From Paracoccaceae bacterium (lineage in GTDB: Bacteria; Pseudomonadota; Alphaproteobacteria; Rhodobacterales; Rhodobacteraceae): a stretch of DNA of 43,258 nucleotides. Location: assembly GCA_014872815.1 (NCBI GenBank), contig WKFK01000007.1, positions 1 through 43,258 on the forward strand, given 5' to 3'. Shown here one piece after another: positions 7,816-16,922 of this stretch (position 1 is its first letter; the number at the start of each line of letters is the position of its first letter). The position numbers and the translations under genes were made by a program. The notes beneath the pieces were generated by a model. It had not been told where the DNA came from. It made no database searches and saw only the letters and a list, made by a program, of their open reading frames with translations.

Positions 7816-9561
7816 CTAGGCGCGGGCGGCATCTTCAAGCCGCAGTTGTACTGACTGGCGACCGCCCCAGGTGTTGATTTCCAGCCGCCCCGCAAGGTGG
7901 AATCGCGCGCCACCGTGCGATTCGAGAGCGGGGCCCAATGGGGTGTCATAAGCGCCAAAAGCAATCGCATCGATGCGCGCACCAAAGCCGTCGCCAAAAG
8001 TCAGTTTCAGGTGGCTGTCGCCCACACGTTTGGTGAACCGGATTTCCACATCCGGGAAGGCAAAGCGCGGTGCCGCCGCCCCCGCACCAAAAGGCCCGGC
8101 CTTGTCGATGTCGTTGATCAGATCAACCGTCGCGCCAGTGGGCATCAACAGGCTGTCGAGTTTGAGGTCCGCGGGCCCGACGTCGCCTGCGCCTTGTTTC
8201 GCAAGCAGTTCAGACAGGCGTTCCATGGCCGGTTCCAATTGATCCTGCGCCACGCTGAGGCCCGCAGCCATCTTGTGTCCGCCGCCTTTGATCAAAAGGC
8301 CCTCTGCAGCCAATTTCTGAATGCTCGCGCCAAGGTCTACGCCGGAAATGGATCGACCGGAGCCTTTGCCTTCGCCATCCTCAAGACCAATCACCACCGC
8401 AGGACGGTTGGTGGCTTCTTTGAGGCGGGAGGCGACAATGCCCACGACGCCGGGGTGCCAGCCCTCGCCTGCCGCCCAGACCAGCGGCGCGTCCAATCCG
8501 CGCTCTTCGGCCTGCGCCATGGCGGCCGCGCGCACCGAGGCTTCAATATCGCGTCGTTCGGTGTTGAGTTCGTCCAGCCGGGCCGCGAGCGCTTCCGCCT
8601 CGGCCGGGTCATTGGTCGACAACAGACGCGCACCCAAATCGGCCTGCCCGATGCGTCCGCCCGCGTTCACCCGTGGCCCTAGCAGGAAGCCGAGGTGGTA
8701 GCTGTTAGGGGCAGAATCCATGCGGCTGACATCTGAGAGAGCCACCACGCCGGGGCGATCCCGCCGCGCCATCACTTTCAAACCTTGCCGCACCAAGGCG
8801 CGGTTCACGCCAATCAGCGGCGCCACATCGGCCACGGTGCCAAGCGCCACCAGATCGAGCATCGCCATCAGGTCTGGCCCGCGCGTGCCATCCGCCTCCC
8901 GCATCTGCCGGTTGGCTTCCACCAGCATGAGAAACACCACTGATGCCGCACAAAGATGCGCCAGATCGCCACTTTCATCCTGACGGTTCGGGTTCACCAC
9001 CGCCACACACTCCGGCAGCGTTTCCCCGCCCAGGTGGTGATCCAGCACGACCACATCCGCGCCTTGGGCCGCCGCGATGGGGCCATGGCTCAGGGTGCCG
9101 CAGTCGACACAGATGATCAGGTCATGCGCCTTGGCCAGATCGGCCATCGCCGCCTCATTGGGGCCGTAGCCTTCGTCAATCCGGTCCGGCACGTAAAGCG
9201 TGGCTTTGAGGCCCATCTGGCGCAGCCAGGTAATCAGCAGTGCCGCCGAGGTGCCGCCGTCCACGTCATAATCGGCAAAGACCGCAATACGCTGGCGGGA
9301 TTTCACGGCCTTCAAGAAGCGCCCAGCGGCCACTTCCATGTCCTTAATGCTGCGTGGGTCCGGCAGCAGATCGACCAGCTTGGGTTCCAGAAAGCTCTCG
9401 GCTTCGGCTGCACTCACACCACGTCGCGCCAGCACGGCACAGAGGGCTGGAGGCAGGGAGGTGTCCTGCGCCAATTGCTCCGCCGCGCGGGTGGTTTCCA
9501 CGTCCGGCCCTACCCAGAGCCGCCCGGTCAGGCTTTCGGAAACACCAAGGAAGTCAGTCAT
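7816..9561 (-). CDS. recJ: Single-stranded-DNA-specific 5'-3' exonuclease RecJ
   Basis: A 581-residue DHH-family phosphoesterase that degrades single-stranded DNA 5' to 3' in recombination and mismatch/base-excision repair. Seen: motif I ADYDVDGGTSA at 96-106 (metal-binding Asp), a VDCG strand, the DHH triad at 174-176, then the DHHA1 domain with GGGHKMAAG and a C-terminal OB-fold ending in WGGRQSVQLRLEDA. Length matches the family. The ATG has GAAGG nine bases upstream. It follows glpX on the same strand, but a terminator lies between them, so it may be expressed partly on its own. Confidence 0.96.
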   Translation of the reverse strand: MTDFLGVSESLTGRLWVGPDVETTRAAEQLAQDTSLPPALCAVLARRGVSAAEAESFLEPKLVDLLPDPRSIKDMEVAAGRFLKAVKSRQRIAVFADYDVDGGTSAALLITWLRQMGLKATLYVPDRIDEGYGPNEAAMADLAKAHDLIICVDCGTLSHGPIAAAQGADVVVLDHHLGGETLPECVAVVNPNRQDESGDLAHLCAASVVFLMLVEANRQMREADGTRGPDLMAMLDLVALGTVADVAPLIGVNRALVRQGLKVMARRDRPGVVALSDVSRMDSAPNSYHLGFLLGPRVNAGGRIGQADLGARLLSTNDPAEAEALAARLDELNTERRDIEASVRAAAMAQAEERGLDAPLVWAAGEGWHPGVVGIVASRLKEATNRPAVVIGLEDGEGKGSGRSISGVDLGASIQKLAAEGLLIKGGGHKMAAGLSVAQDQLEPAMERLSELLAKQGAGDVGPADLKLDSLLMPTGATVDLINDIDKAGPFGAGAAAPRFAFPDVEIRFTKRVGDSHLKLTFGDGFGARIDAIAFGAYDTPLGPALESHGGARFHLAGRLEINTWGGRQSVQLRLEDAARA

Positions 9562-9581
9562 GTCAGGGCCTTCGTCTTATG

Positions 9582-9606
9582 AAAAGGCCCGCCAAAGAGG
9601 CGGGCC
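9582..9606 (-). terminator. glpX terminator
   Basis: Read leftward, GGCCCGCC/GGCGGGCC forms an 8-bp perfect stem with a 5-base loop followed by TTTTC. It lies 43 bases past the glpX stop and just before recJ, so it ends or attenuates the hom-glpX transcript. Confidence 0.88.
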
Positions 9607-9648
9607 ATCTGGGCGCGCGGCCCACTCAAACAAGAATGTCTGCGGTGA

Positions 9649-10623
9649 TCAAGAGGTCTGATCGACTGGTGCGCGGTAGGTCATGCGCCGAACCGAACCA
9701 GACTTGGAGCGCATCAAAAGCGTCTCGGTTTCGATCCAGCCCGGGGTGCGCTTGATCCGTGGCAGTAGGGAGCCGCCGGTCACGCCGGTTGCGGCAAAGA
9801 TCACGTCCTGTGTGACCATTTCGTCGCGGGAGTAAATGCGGTCTAGATCGGTGATGCCGGTCTTGGCGGCGCGTGCGCGCTCGTCGTCATTGCGGAACAC
9901 TAGACGGCCCCACATTTGACCGCCCATACATTTCAGCGCAGCAGCGGCCAGAACACCTTCAGGGGCGCCGCCACGGCCCATATACATGTCGATGCCGGTT
10001 TCTTCGGCTTCGGCGCAGTGCATTACGCCAGCCACATCACCGTCGGTGATCAGGCGGATCGAGGCCCCAGTGGAGCGAACCTCTGCGATCATCTCTTCGT
10101 GACGTGGGCGCTCCAGAATGCAGACGGTGATGTCGGAGGTGTCACAGCCTTTGGCTTTGGCCAGCGCTTCCACACGCTCTTTCGGGCTCATGTCCAGCGA
10201 AACAACGTTTTCAGGGTAGCCTGGGCCAATCGCCAGTTTGTCCATATAGGTGTCCGGCGCGTGCAGCATGGAGCCGCGCGGGCCCATGGCAATCACGGTC
10301 AGCGCGTTTGGCATATCTTTGGCGGTCAGCGTGGTGCCTTCCAGCGGGTCTAGGGCGATGTCTACGCCGGGGCCGTTGCCGGTGCCCACTTCTTCACCGA
10401 TGAACAGCATGGGCGCTTCGTCGCGCTCGCCTTCCCCGATGACCACCACGCCTGCGATGTCCAAAAGGTTGAGCTGCTCGCGCATCGCGTTCACAGCGGC
10501 TTGGTCTGCGGCCTTCTCATCGCCGTTGCCGATCAGAGCAGCGGATGCGATGGCAGCCTGTTCCGCAACGCGGGCCAGACCAAGAGACAACATGCGGTCA
10601 TGAAATTCCGGCTTCTGAGACAT
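9649..10623 (-). CDS. glpX: Class II fructose-1,6-bisphosphatase
   Basis: A 324-residue cytoplasmic enzyme that hydrolyses fructose-1,6-bisphosphate to fructose-6-phosphate in gluconeogenesis. Seen: the N-terminus EFHDRMLSLGLARVAEQAAIASA, GEGERDEAPML at 63-73 and the metal/phosphate motif DPLEGTT at 92-98, plus GRGGAPEGVLAAAALKCMGGQMWGRL, all hallmarks of GlpX. The start is the ATG at 10623 with AAGGA about ten bases upstream. An in-frame start 18 codons earlier lacks a ribosome-binding site and adds residues not expected for the family. It lies 84 bases after hom on the same strand; hom-glpX-recJ is a familiar alphaproteobacterial arrangement. Confidence 0.96.
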   Translation of the reverse strand: MSQKPEFHDRMLSLGLARVAEQAAIASAALIGNGDEKAADQAAVNAMREQLNLLDIAGVVVIGEGERDEAPMLFIGEEVGTGNGPGVDIALDPLEGTTLTAKDMPNALTVIAMGPRGSMLHAPDTYMDKLAIGPGYPENVVSLDMSPKERVEALAKAKGCDTSDITVCILERPRHEEMIAEVRSTGASIRLITDGDVAGVMHCAEAEETGIDMYMGRGGAPEGVLAAAALKCMGGQMWGRLVFRNDDERARAAKTGITDLDRIYSRDEMVTQDVIFAATGVTGGSLLPRIKRTPGWIETETLLMRSKSGSVRRMTYRAPVDQTS

Positions 10624-10707
10624 GTTCGGAGGGTCCTTATGTGCTTTGTTGAAATAGGGGATAACGCAGGGGCGCAAGGCTCACAAGGCCTAGCGCCCGC
10701 GTCATTC

Positions 10708-12006
10708 TCACACCGCTTCGATGCGCAGGGCCACGGGGTCTGCGGCCATCACGCCGGTTTCGCGCATGGCGACCACGGCGGCATCCAGCGCCGCGCGCTG
10801 GGTTTTGTGGGTCACGATCAGCACCGGCGCATGGGCATCGTCATGGCGGGTCTGGCGCATCCGGTCGATGCTGATGCCATTGTCGCCTAACGCTGTGGCG
10901 ATCTTCGCCATCGCGCCTGGGCGGTCCTCAAGGGTGAGGCGCAGGTAGTAGGGTGCAGGTGAGTTGGACTGTGCCGATTTGGCCGTGGTCAGCTGCGCTG
11001 CAGGAATGCCAAAGGTCGACAGGCGGAAGCCACGTGCGATGTCACAGACGTCGCCCATCACGGCGCTCGCGGTTGGGCCTTCGCCCGCACCGGGGCCGCG
11101 CAGCACAACCTGCTCCACCGCGTCGCCCTCGATCACCACCATATTGGTGCCGCCCTGAAGCTGGCCCAACGGGCTGTCGGCGGGCACAAGGCAAGGTGAC
11201 ATGCGCTGCTCAAGGCCGCGACCGGTCATTTGCGTCACGCCCAACAGCTTGATTTTGAAGCCAAGCTCTGCGGCTTGGTTGATGTCTTCAATGGAAATGC
11301 GCTGAATGCCTTCCAACTCCACCCCGTCAAAATCCACCTTGGTGCCAAAGGCGATAGAGGACAGCAGGGACAGTTTGTGACCGGCATCGATGCCGCCCAC
11401 GTCGAGGTTCGGATCGGCTTCGAGATAGCCCAGCGCATCGGCTTCGGCAAAAACCTCATCATAAGGCAGGCCGGCATCCTGCATCCGGGTCAGGATGTAG
11501 TTGCAGGTGCCATTCATCACGCCCATGACGCGGGTGATGTCGTTGCCCGCCAAACCTTCGGTCAACGCCTTGATCACCGGGATGCCACCGGCCACAGCCG
11601 CTTCAAACCGGATCACCGCACCTTTGGCTTCGGCGGTTTCTGCCAATGCCTGACCGTGATGCGCCAGCAGCGCTTTGTTGGCAGTGACCACGTCTTTGCC
11701 CAGCGCGAGTGCAGCTTCGATCGCGTCTTTGGCAGGGCCTTCTTCGCCGCCCATCAGTTCTACAAAAACGTCCACATCGTCGCGTTTCGCCAGTGCCACT
11801 GGATCGTCTTCCCAGGCATAGCCCGCCAGCGACACGCCGCGGTCCTTGTCTTTGGAGCGTGCGCTCACCGCGCTGATCTCAATGGGGCGGCCTGTGCGTG
11901 CCGCCAATACGTTGGCTTTCTGGCGGATAATTTTCACAACCCCCACGCCCACGGTGCCCAAACCGGCGATCCCAAGACGAAGTGGTGTGGACTGGGAAGT
12001 GGTCAT
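10708..12006 (-). CDS. hom: Homoserine dehydrogenase
   Basis: A 432-residue NAD(P)-dependent enzyme converting aspartate semialdehyde to homoserine for threonine and methionine synthesis. Seen: nucleotide-binding GIAGLGTVGVGVV at 13-25, NKALLAHHG, the catalytic-domain stretch MNGTCNYILTRM, EADPNLDVGGIDAGHKLSLL, and a C-terminal ACT domain (YYLRLTLEDRPGAMAKIATALGDNGISI) that usually gives threonine feedback control. The ATG follows GAGGTAG. It is first in the leftward hom-glpX-(recJ) group. Confidence 0.96.
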   Translation of the reverse strand: MTTSQSTPLRLGIAGLGTVGVGVVKIIRQKANVLAARTGRPIEISAVSARSKDKDRGVSLAGYAWEDDPVALAKRDDVDVFVELMGGEEGPAKDAIEAALALGKDVVTANKALLAHHGQALAETAEAKGAVIRFEAAVAGGIPVIKALTEGLAGNDITRVMGVMNGTCNYILTRMQDAGLPYDEVFAEADALGYLEADPNLDVGGIDAGHKLSLLSSIAFGTKVDFDGVELEGIQRISIEDINQAAELGFKIKLLGVTQMTGRGLEQRMSPCLVPADSPLGQLQGGTNMVVIEGDAVEQVVLRGPGAGEGPTASAVMGDVCDIARGFRLSTFGIPAAQLTTAKSAQSNSPAPYYLRLTLEDRPGAMAKIATALGDNGISIDRMRQTRHDDAHAPVLIVTHKTQRAALDAAVVAMRETGVMAADPVALRIEAV

Positions 12007-12100
12007 GATGAGCTACCTCTGTGCAGGAGAGTTGAATACGTCGTTTTGCCGTTTAGCCGCTCTTTTGGCGCTGTGCAACGCGCGCGTGCTGCCTCAATGG

Positions 12101-12337
12101 TTATAGCGCGCTGGCGCGACGTTTCAGACGAGCGCCCCGGCCGTCGATTTCTGCTTCGCTGGTGTCTGTCAGGCGTCCGGCTTGAGGCTCCGGCAGGGCG
12201 TGTTGTGGCAGGATGGCTGGATAAGGCGCAGCTTCCAATGCGGGGTCGCTGGTGATGTCTTGGCCCGGTATGTCGCCACAGGCAGCAACACCCAAAAAAG
12301 GGAGCAATCCTACAATACTGGCGCGAACAAACTGCAT
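12101..12337 (-). CDS. Small lipoprotein of unknown function
   Basis: A 78-residue protein. Residues 1-19 are a hydrophobic signal (MQFVRASIVGLLPFLGVAA) ending in a lipobox VAAC, so Cys20 should be lipid-modified. The rest is short and Pro/Ala-rich (ALEAAPYPAILPQHALPEP) with a basic C-terminus RGARLKRRASAL. Similar tiny lipoproteins occur in Rhodobacteraceae, from memory. There is only a weak GGAAC ribosome-binding site. It lies upstream of hom on the same strand with a 94-base gap; a functional link is not evident. Confidence 0.7.
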   Translation of the reverse strand: MQFVRASIVGLLPFLGVAACGDIPGQDITSDPALEAAPYPAILPQHALPEPQAGRLTDTSEAEIDGRGARLKRRASAL

Positions 12338-12460
12338 CTACCGTTCCATCTTGATCATCGCTTTATGCCTATGGCCGCTGCGCCACACAAGGCTGGATTG
12401 CGGGAGAGGCGGCATCAAGTCTGGGTTTTAAACGAACGCATGTTCAGATAACGGTAGGGT

Positions 12461-13048
12461 ATGGCACGAACTCAAGGCTCTCATTCTGATATCACTGGCC
12501 CGCGTGTGCGCGCGGCGGCGTTGCAATTGTTTGCTCAACACGGCTATGCCGCCGTCTCCATGCGCCAGATCGCGCGCGAAGTGGGGGTGCAGGCCGGGGC
12601 GCTGTACAATTACACGCCGGATAAGCAGAGCCTGCTGTTTGACCTGATGCAGACCCACATGACAGAGCTTCTGGCCGCCCGTGAGGATCTGCAAGACAGC
12701 GGGTCTCCGACCGAAGCTTTGGAAAACTTCACGCGTTTGCATCTGCGGTTTCATTCCGAGCGGCCTGATGAAGTCTTCATCGCCTATATGGAACTGCGCA
12801 ACCTGACCCCGGAAAACTTCGCGGTGATCGAAGAGCTGCGGCGGAAGTATGAGGATGCGCTGGAAACCATCCTGCGTGCTGGCGTGGAGAAGGGTGACTT
12901 CGAAGTCAGTGATCCAAAGATTGCGACCATGGCGGTGATTGCCATGCTCACCGGGGTGAACACCTGGTTCCGCGAGGGCGGACGTCTTTCTCTGGCCGAG
13001 GTGGAGCAGATCTATTGGGACATGGTGCGCAAATCCGTTGGCGCATAG
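12461..13048 (+). CDS. TetR/AcrR-family transcriptional regulator
   Basis: A 195-residue repressor. The N-terminal helix-turn-helix is clear: RVRAAALQLFAQHGYAAVSMRQIAREVGVQAGALYNYTPDKQSLLFDLM at about 15-63. The C-terminal ligand domain (FHSERPDEVFIAYMELRNLTPENF, then an all-helical end) resembles the TetR group that often senses acyl-CoA and controls fatty-acid or carbon-degradation genes. The acyl-CoA ligase cluster begins 1.2 kb to the right, beyond the leftward pirin, making it a candidate target, which is inference. The ribosome-binding site is poor (GTAGGG very close to the ATG). Confidence 0.9.
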   Translation: MARTQGSHSDITGPRVRAAALQLFAQHGYAAVSMRQIAREVGVQAGALYNYTPDKQSLLFDLMQTHMTELLAAREDLQDSGSPTEALENFTRLHLRFHSERPDEVFIAYMELRNLTPENFAVIEELRRKYEDALETILRAGVEKGDFEVSDPKIATMAVIAMLTGVNTWFREGGRLSLAEVEQIYWDMVRKSVGA

Positions 13049-13070
13049 ACGTTTTGACCAAAGATGCGGA

Positions 13071-13097
13071 TTGGCCGAAGGGGACACCCTCGGCCAA
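13071..13097. terminator. Hairpin between convergent TetR and pirin genes
   Basis: TTGGCCGAAGGG pairs with CCCTCGGCCAA with one bulged base and a short loop. It fills the 54-base gap between two converging genes and can act for both directions, though neither strand has a good T run. Confidence 0.55.
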
Positions 13098-13102
13098 TCA
13101 CT

Positions 13103-14014
13103 TTAGTGTGCCGGTTTGATAAACGTGCCGTTGCGCAACTCCGCAAAAGCCTGTTGCAGCTCCGCCTGCGTGTTCATCACAATTGGACCGTGCCAGGCCA
13201 CTGGCTCCTGAATGGGCTGACCGGAAATCAACAGAAAGCGCACGCCTTCTTCCCCGGCCTGAACCGTGACCTCATCGCCGTTTCCAAATCGGATGAGGGT
13301 GCGGTCCCCGCTCATATCACGGATGTTCAGCTCCTCGCCCGCCACTTCTTTTTCAAGCAGGATACCGGTTGGCTGGCTGGCATCGGCAAAAGCGGCATCG
13401 CCCTCAAACACATAGGCAAAGGCGCGACGTCGCGTATCGATGGGGAAAGTCTTTTTCACCCCCGCAGGCACGGTCACATCCACAAACATCGGATCGGCGG
13501 CAATACCATCCACCGGCCCGGTTTTGCCCCAGAAACTGCCGATGACAATGCGCACCTTTGTGCCGTCATCATCAATGATCTCTGGAATCTCCTTAGCCTC
13601 GACATCCTGATAGCGCGGATCGGTCATTTTTAGGTCACGCGGCAGGTTGGCCCAAAGTTGAAACCCATGGTTCACCCCATTGGCGTCCGCTGTGGGCATC
13701 TCCTGATGCAATATCCCACTGCCGGCGGTCATCCACTGCACGTCGCCGGATTTCAGATTGCCGGTGTTGCCGAGGCTGTCCTGATGCTCCACCGCGCCAT
13801 CAATGACGTAGGTGATGGTCTCGATCCCGCGATGGGGATGCCAGGGGAAGCCCTTCTCATACATCCGGGGATCATCGTTGCGGAAGTGATCCATCATCAG
13901 AAATGGGTCAAGCTCCTTTGGGTCCTGAAACCCGAACACCCGATGCAAATGCACGCCAGCGCCTTCCATTGCGGCAATGGCCTTGCGTGTCTCCAAAACT
14001 GGTCTGATCGACAT
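13103..14014 (-). CDS. Pirin family protein
   Basis: A 303-residue bicupin. The metal-binding set in the N-terminal cupin is present: H59 and H61 in WHPHRGIETITY and H103/E105 in GILHQEMP; the family C-terminal cupin follows, ending near VAWHGPIVMNTQAELQQAF. Pirins have been described as quercetin dioxygenases or redox-sensing co-regulators; which applies here is unknown. The start at 14014 has AGGAG seven bases upstream; the frame stays open for some 200 bases further but without a ribosome-binding site. Confidence 0.92.
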   Translation of the reverse strand: MSIRPVLETRKAIAAMEGAGVHLHRVFGFQDPKELDPFLMMDHFRNDDPRMYEKGFPWHPHRGIETITYVIDGAVEHQDSLGNTGNLKSGDVQWMTAGSGILHQEMPTADANGVNHGFQLWANLPRDLKMTDPRYQDVEAKEIPEIIDDDGTKVRIVIGSFWGKTGPVDGIAADPMFVDVTVPAGVKKTFPIDTRRRAFAYVFEGDAAFADASQPTGILLEKEVAGEELNIRDMSGDRTLIRFGNGDEVTVQAGEEGVRFLLISGQPIQEPVAWHGPIVMNTQAELQQAFAELRNGTFIKPAH

Positions 14015-14235
14015 GGCATGTCTCCTTTCGTCCTCCAAGATAGGGTGGCAGTCGCGCCCAGACCATTGGCAGTCCCGCAACAAGATTGTGCGCCACTGCA
14101 CAGATCTGCAACGCCATGCGACCAAAGTGTCGGTCTGCGCGACGTAACGGCAGCCCAAATGCAGGCTTTTGAAATCTTCGAACTTGCGCGTAACGTACTC
14201 AGGCGAACAGACACTCATTGGCAGGGGAGGGCCAA

Positions 14236-15861
14236 ATGCAAGGGTCCATGATGATGCGTCCGCTGAAGATTGCGGACATTCTAAGCTACGCGGCAGAAAT
14301 CCACTCGGAGGGGGAGGTGGTTTCGGTCCGTACCGAAGGTGACATTCACCGCCAGACCTATGCCCAAACCGCCAAACGCGTGGCGCAGCTGGCGCATGGG
14401 CTCACGGCGCAGGGGCTGAAGCTCGGCGATCGTATCGCCACGCTGGCGTGGAACGGCTACCGCCATCTGGAACTTTATTATGCCATCTCCGGTGCAGGCG
14501 GCGTGTGCCACACCATCAATCCGCGCTTGTCGGCTGAGCAGATGACCTACATCGTCAACCATGCCAATGACACCATGCTGTTTGTGGACCTGACCTTTGT
14601 GCCCATCGTGGACGCTTTGCGTGCTCAGTGGCCGGAAGGTTTGAAAGTTGTCGTGATGACCGACCGTGCGCATATGCCGGAAGGGGACTACCTCTGTTAC
14701 GAGGAGCTGCTGGAGGGCCAGCCGGAGCATTTCGACTGGCCTGACCTGCCCGAGGACACCGCCGCAGGGCTTTGCTACACTTCGGGCACGACGGGCAATC
14801 CCAAGGGCACGCTCTACACCCACCGCTCCACCGTGTTGCACGCCATGATGGTGGGCCTCTCGCTGCCCGCAGCTCTACAGCCGGGCAAGCGCATCCTGCC
14901 CGTGGTGCCGCTGTTCCATGTGAATGCTTGGGGTCTGCCCTATGCTGCACCGCTCACCGGCGCCTCTTTGATTTTCCCCGGCGGCGCTCTGGATGGCGCC
15001 AGTCTGTTCAAACTGATGGATGACGAAAAAGTTTATTCGGCTTGGGGTGTGCCCACGGTCTGGCTGGGCCTGCAGGGTGAGATTGCTAAGCAGGGTCGCA
15101 TGCCGGAGGGTCTCGGGGACATGGTGGTGGGCGGTTCGGCTGCCCCCGCGTCGATGATCCAATACTTCGAGGAGGGCGGTGTGAACGTCTGTCACGCTTG
15201 GGGCATGACCGAAATGTCGCCCATCGGCACCCAAGGCAATCTGCCGGAGCATCTGGATAGCAAGCCCATGGCCGAGCGTATCGCCATCAAATCCAAACAG
15301 GGCCGCCGCGTTTTTGGGGTCGATCTCAAAATCGTGGATGAGGACGGCAACCGCCTGCCGCATGATGGAGAGGCCGCGGGCGAGCTTTATGTGCGCGGCA
15401 ACGCCATCACAGCAGGCTATTTCGAAAACGAAGAGGCCAACGCCACCGCCTTTGACGCCGAGGGCTGGTTTGGCACCGGCGACGTGGCCACCATTGACGG
15501 CAATGGCTACCTCACCATCACCGACCGGGCCAAAGACCTGATCAAATCCGGCGGGGAATGGATTTCGTCACTCGATCTGGAAAACACCGTCATGGCACAC
15601 CCCAAAGTGGCCAACTGCGCGGTGATCGCCGTGGCGCACCCAAAATGGGACGAACGCCCGCTGCTCGTGGTGGTGCCGTCGCCCGAAGGAAAGCCAGACC
15701 CCCGCGAGCTGATGGACTTGCTCCTGGAGCACTTCGCAAAGTGGCAGCTGCCGGACGATGTGGTGTTTGTCGACGAACTGCCACTCACCGCTACCGGCAA
15801 AGTCTCCAAGCTGACCCTGCGCAAACAGTTTGCCGATCACAAGCTGCCGGACATGGCCTGA
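14236..15861 (+). CDS. Acyl-CoA ligase of the FadD/DmdB type
   Basis: A 541-residue AMP-forming ligase. Seen: P-loop YTSGTTGNPKGTLYTHRS near 180-197, the acyl-binding WGMTEMSP, the GWFGTGDVATID motif and the C-terminal TDRAKDLIKSGGEWIS and TATGKVSKLTLR with its catalytic Lys. The opening (LKIADILSYAAEIHSEGEVVSV) and HLELYYAISGAGGVCHTINPRLS are like 3-methylmercaptopropionyl-CoA ligase (DmdB) of roseobacters, so short- or medium-chain acids or the DMSP product MMPA are likely substrates; the exact one cannot be read from sequence. The ATG at 14236 follows GGGGAGG at 5 bases; an in-frame TTG 18 bases earlier is less likely. First gene of a rightward acyl-CoA cluster. Confidence 0.9.
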   Translation: MQGSMMMRPLKIADILSYAAEIHSEGEVVSVRTEGDIHRQTYAQTAKRVAQLAHGLTAQGLKLGDRIATLAWNGYRHLELYYAISGAGGVCHTINPRLSAEQMTYIVNHANDTMLFVDLTFVPIVDALRAQWPEGLKVVVMTDRAHMPEGDYLCYEELLEGQPEHFDWPDLPEDTAAGLCYTSGTTGNPKGTLYTHRSTVLHAMMVGLSLPAALQPGKRILPVVPLFHVNAWGLPYAAPLTGASLIFPGGALDGASLFKLMDDEKVYSAWGVPTVWLGLQGEIAKQGRMPEGLGDMVVGGSAAPASMIQYFEEGGVNVCHAWGMTEMSPIGTQGNLPEHLDSKPMAERIAIKSKQGRRVFGVDLKIVDEDGNRLPHDGEAAGELYVRGNAITAGYFENEEANATAFDAEGWFGTGDVATIDGNGYLTITDRAKDLIKSGGEWISSLDLENTVMAHPKVANCAVIAVAHPKWDERPLLVVVPSPEGKPDPRELMDLLLEHFAKWQLPDDVVFVDELPLTATGKVSKLTLRKQFADHKLPDMA

Positions 15862-15864
15862 GCC

Positions 15865-16755
15865 TTGCGCAGCGAGACACTTAACATCGCCGGCCACGAC
15901 TTCCACGTGGTGGTGGCCGGCGATCCCTCCAAGCCAGCGATCCTGATGCTGCACGGCTTCCCGGAATACTCCGGCGCGTTTTCTGAGCTGATTGCTGAGT
16001 TGCAAGGTGAGTTTTTCTGTATCGCCCCGGATCAACGCGGCTACGGGCAAAGCTGGCGGCCTGCGGAAGTCGAGCACTACGCAGCGTCCAAACTGGTTGG
16101 CGATGCGCTTGCCATGCTTGGCCACTACAGTCCCGACACCCCCGTCGCGGCTGTCCTCGGTCATGACTGGGGCGCGGCCGTGGCCTACGGCTTGGCCTTC
16201 CGCCATCCCGACCGCGTGCAAAAGCTGATTGTCGCGAACGGCGTGCACCCGATCCCGTTCCAACGCGCCCTAGCCGCAGGGGGCGCACAATCGGAGGCCA
16301 GCCAATATATCAACTGGCTACGCGCAGATGAGTCTGAGGACAAACTTGCCACCAACAATCACGCCCGCATGATGGGTATCTTCTCAAAACATATGGACAT
16401 GTCCTGGATGACGCCGGAGAGGCTTGCCGCATATCAAACTGCTTGGGGGACTGCCGCTCAGGTCCGCGGCATGGTCAATTGGTACCGCGCCTCTTTCCTA
16501 AAGGTGGCTGATCCCGGCGTGCCCTTGTCAGAGGCAGACCTTCCCAACTTACCGCCCCACCTGTTGCATGTGCCGATGCCCCACCTGCTGCTCTGGGGCG
16601 AAAACGACACCGCGCTCCTGCCGGAATGCTATGCGGGGCTCGAAGACCACTGCACCGACCTCACCTTGCAAACCATCCCTGAGGCCGACCACTGGCTCAT
16701 GCATCAAAAGCCCGCCGAAGTTGCCCAGCACATCCGCTCCTTCCTGACCCGCTAA
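15865..16755 (+). CDS. Alpha/beta hydrolase, epoxide-hydrolase-like
   Basis: A 296-residue alpha/beta hydrolase. The oxyanion motif HGFPE (30-34), the nucleophile elbow GHDWGAA with Asp101 and the His276 region EADHWLMHQKP match soluble epoxide hydrolases and haloalkane dehalogenase relatives, not serine esterases (Asp, not Ser, as nucleophile). It would open epoxides or hydrolyse a related substrate. The start must be the TTG three bases after the ligase stop, since a stop lies in frame directly upstream and an ATG further in would remove the first strand; no clear ribosome-binding site, consistent with reinitiation after the ligase gene. Confidence 0.85.
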   Translation: MRSETLNIAGHDFHVVVAGDPSKPAILMLHGFPEYSGAFSELIAELQGEFFCIAPDQRGYGQSWRPAEVEHYAASKLVGDALAMLGHYSPDTPVAAVLGHDWGAAVAYGLAFRHPDRVQKLIVANGVHPIPFQRALAAGGAQSEASQYINWLRADESEDKLATNNHARMMGIFSKHMDMSWMTPERLAAYQTAWGTAAQVRGMVNWYRASFLKVADPGVPLSEADLPNLPPHLLHVPMPHLLLWGENDTALLPECYAGLEDHCTDLTLQTIPEADHWLMHQKPAEVAQHIRSFLTR

Positions 16756-16922
16756 GTCCATTCACTGTTCTCCCAATATCCCCGCCGGAGGCATCCGGCC
16801 TCAGCACCTCGGCCCAACCAACTGCAAAGGCTCCCCCAAAGTGACGTCATGTTACTTTGCCAACCTCTTGCTTGAGCGCCTCGCGCGCGGCCTTATCCTG
16901 ACACCAACAACAGGAGTGTCTC

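Noticed and set aside
10624..10677. An 18-codon N-terminal extension of glpX
   Set aside because: The extension lacks a ribosome-binding site and does not fit the family, whereas the ATG at 10623 has one and begins the conserved sequence.
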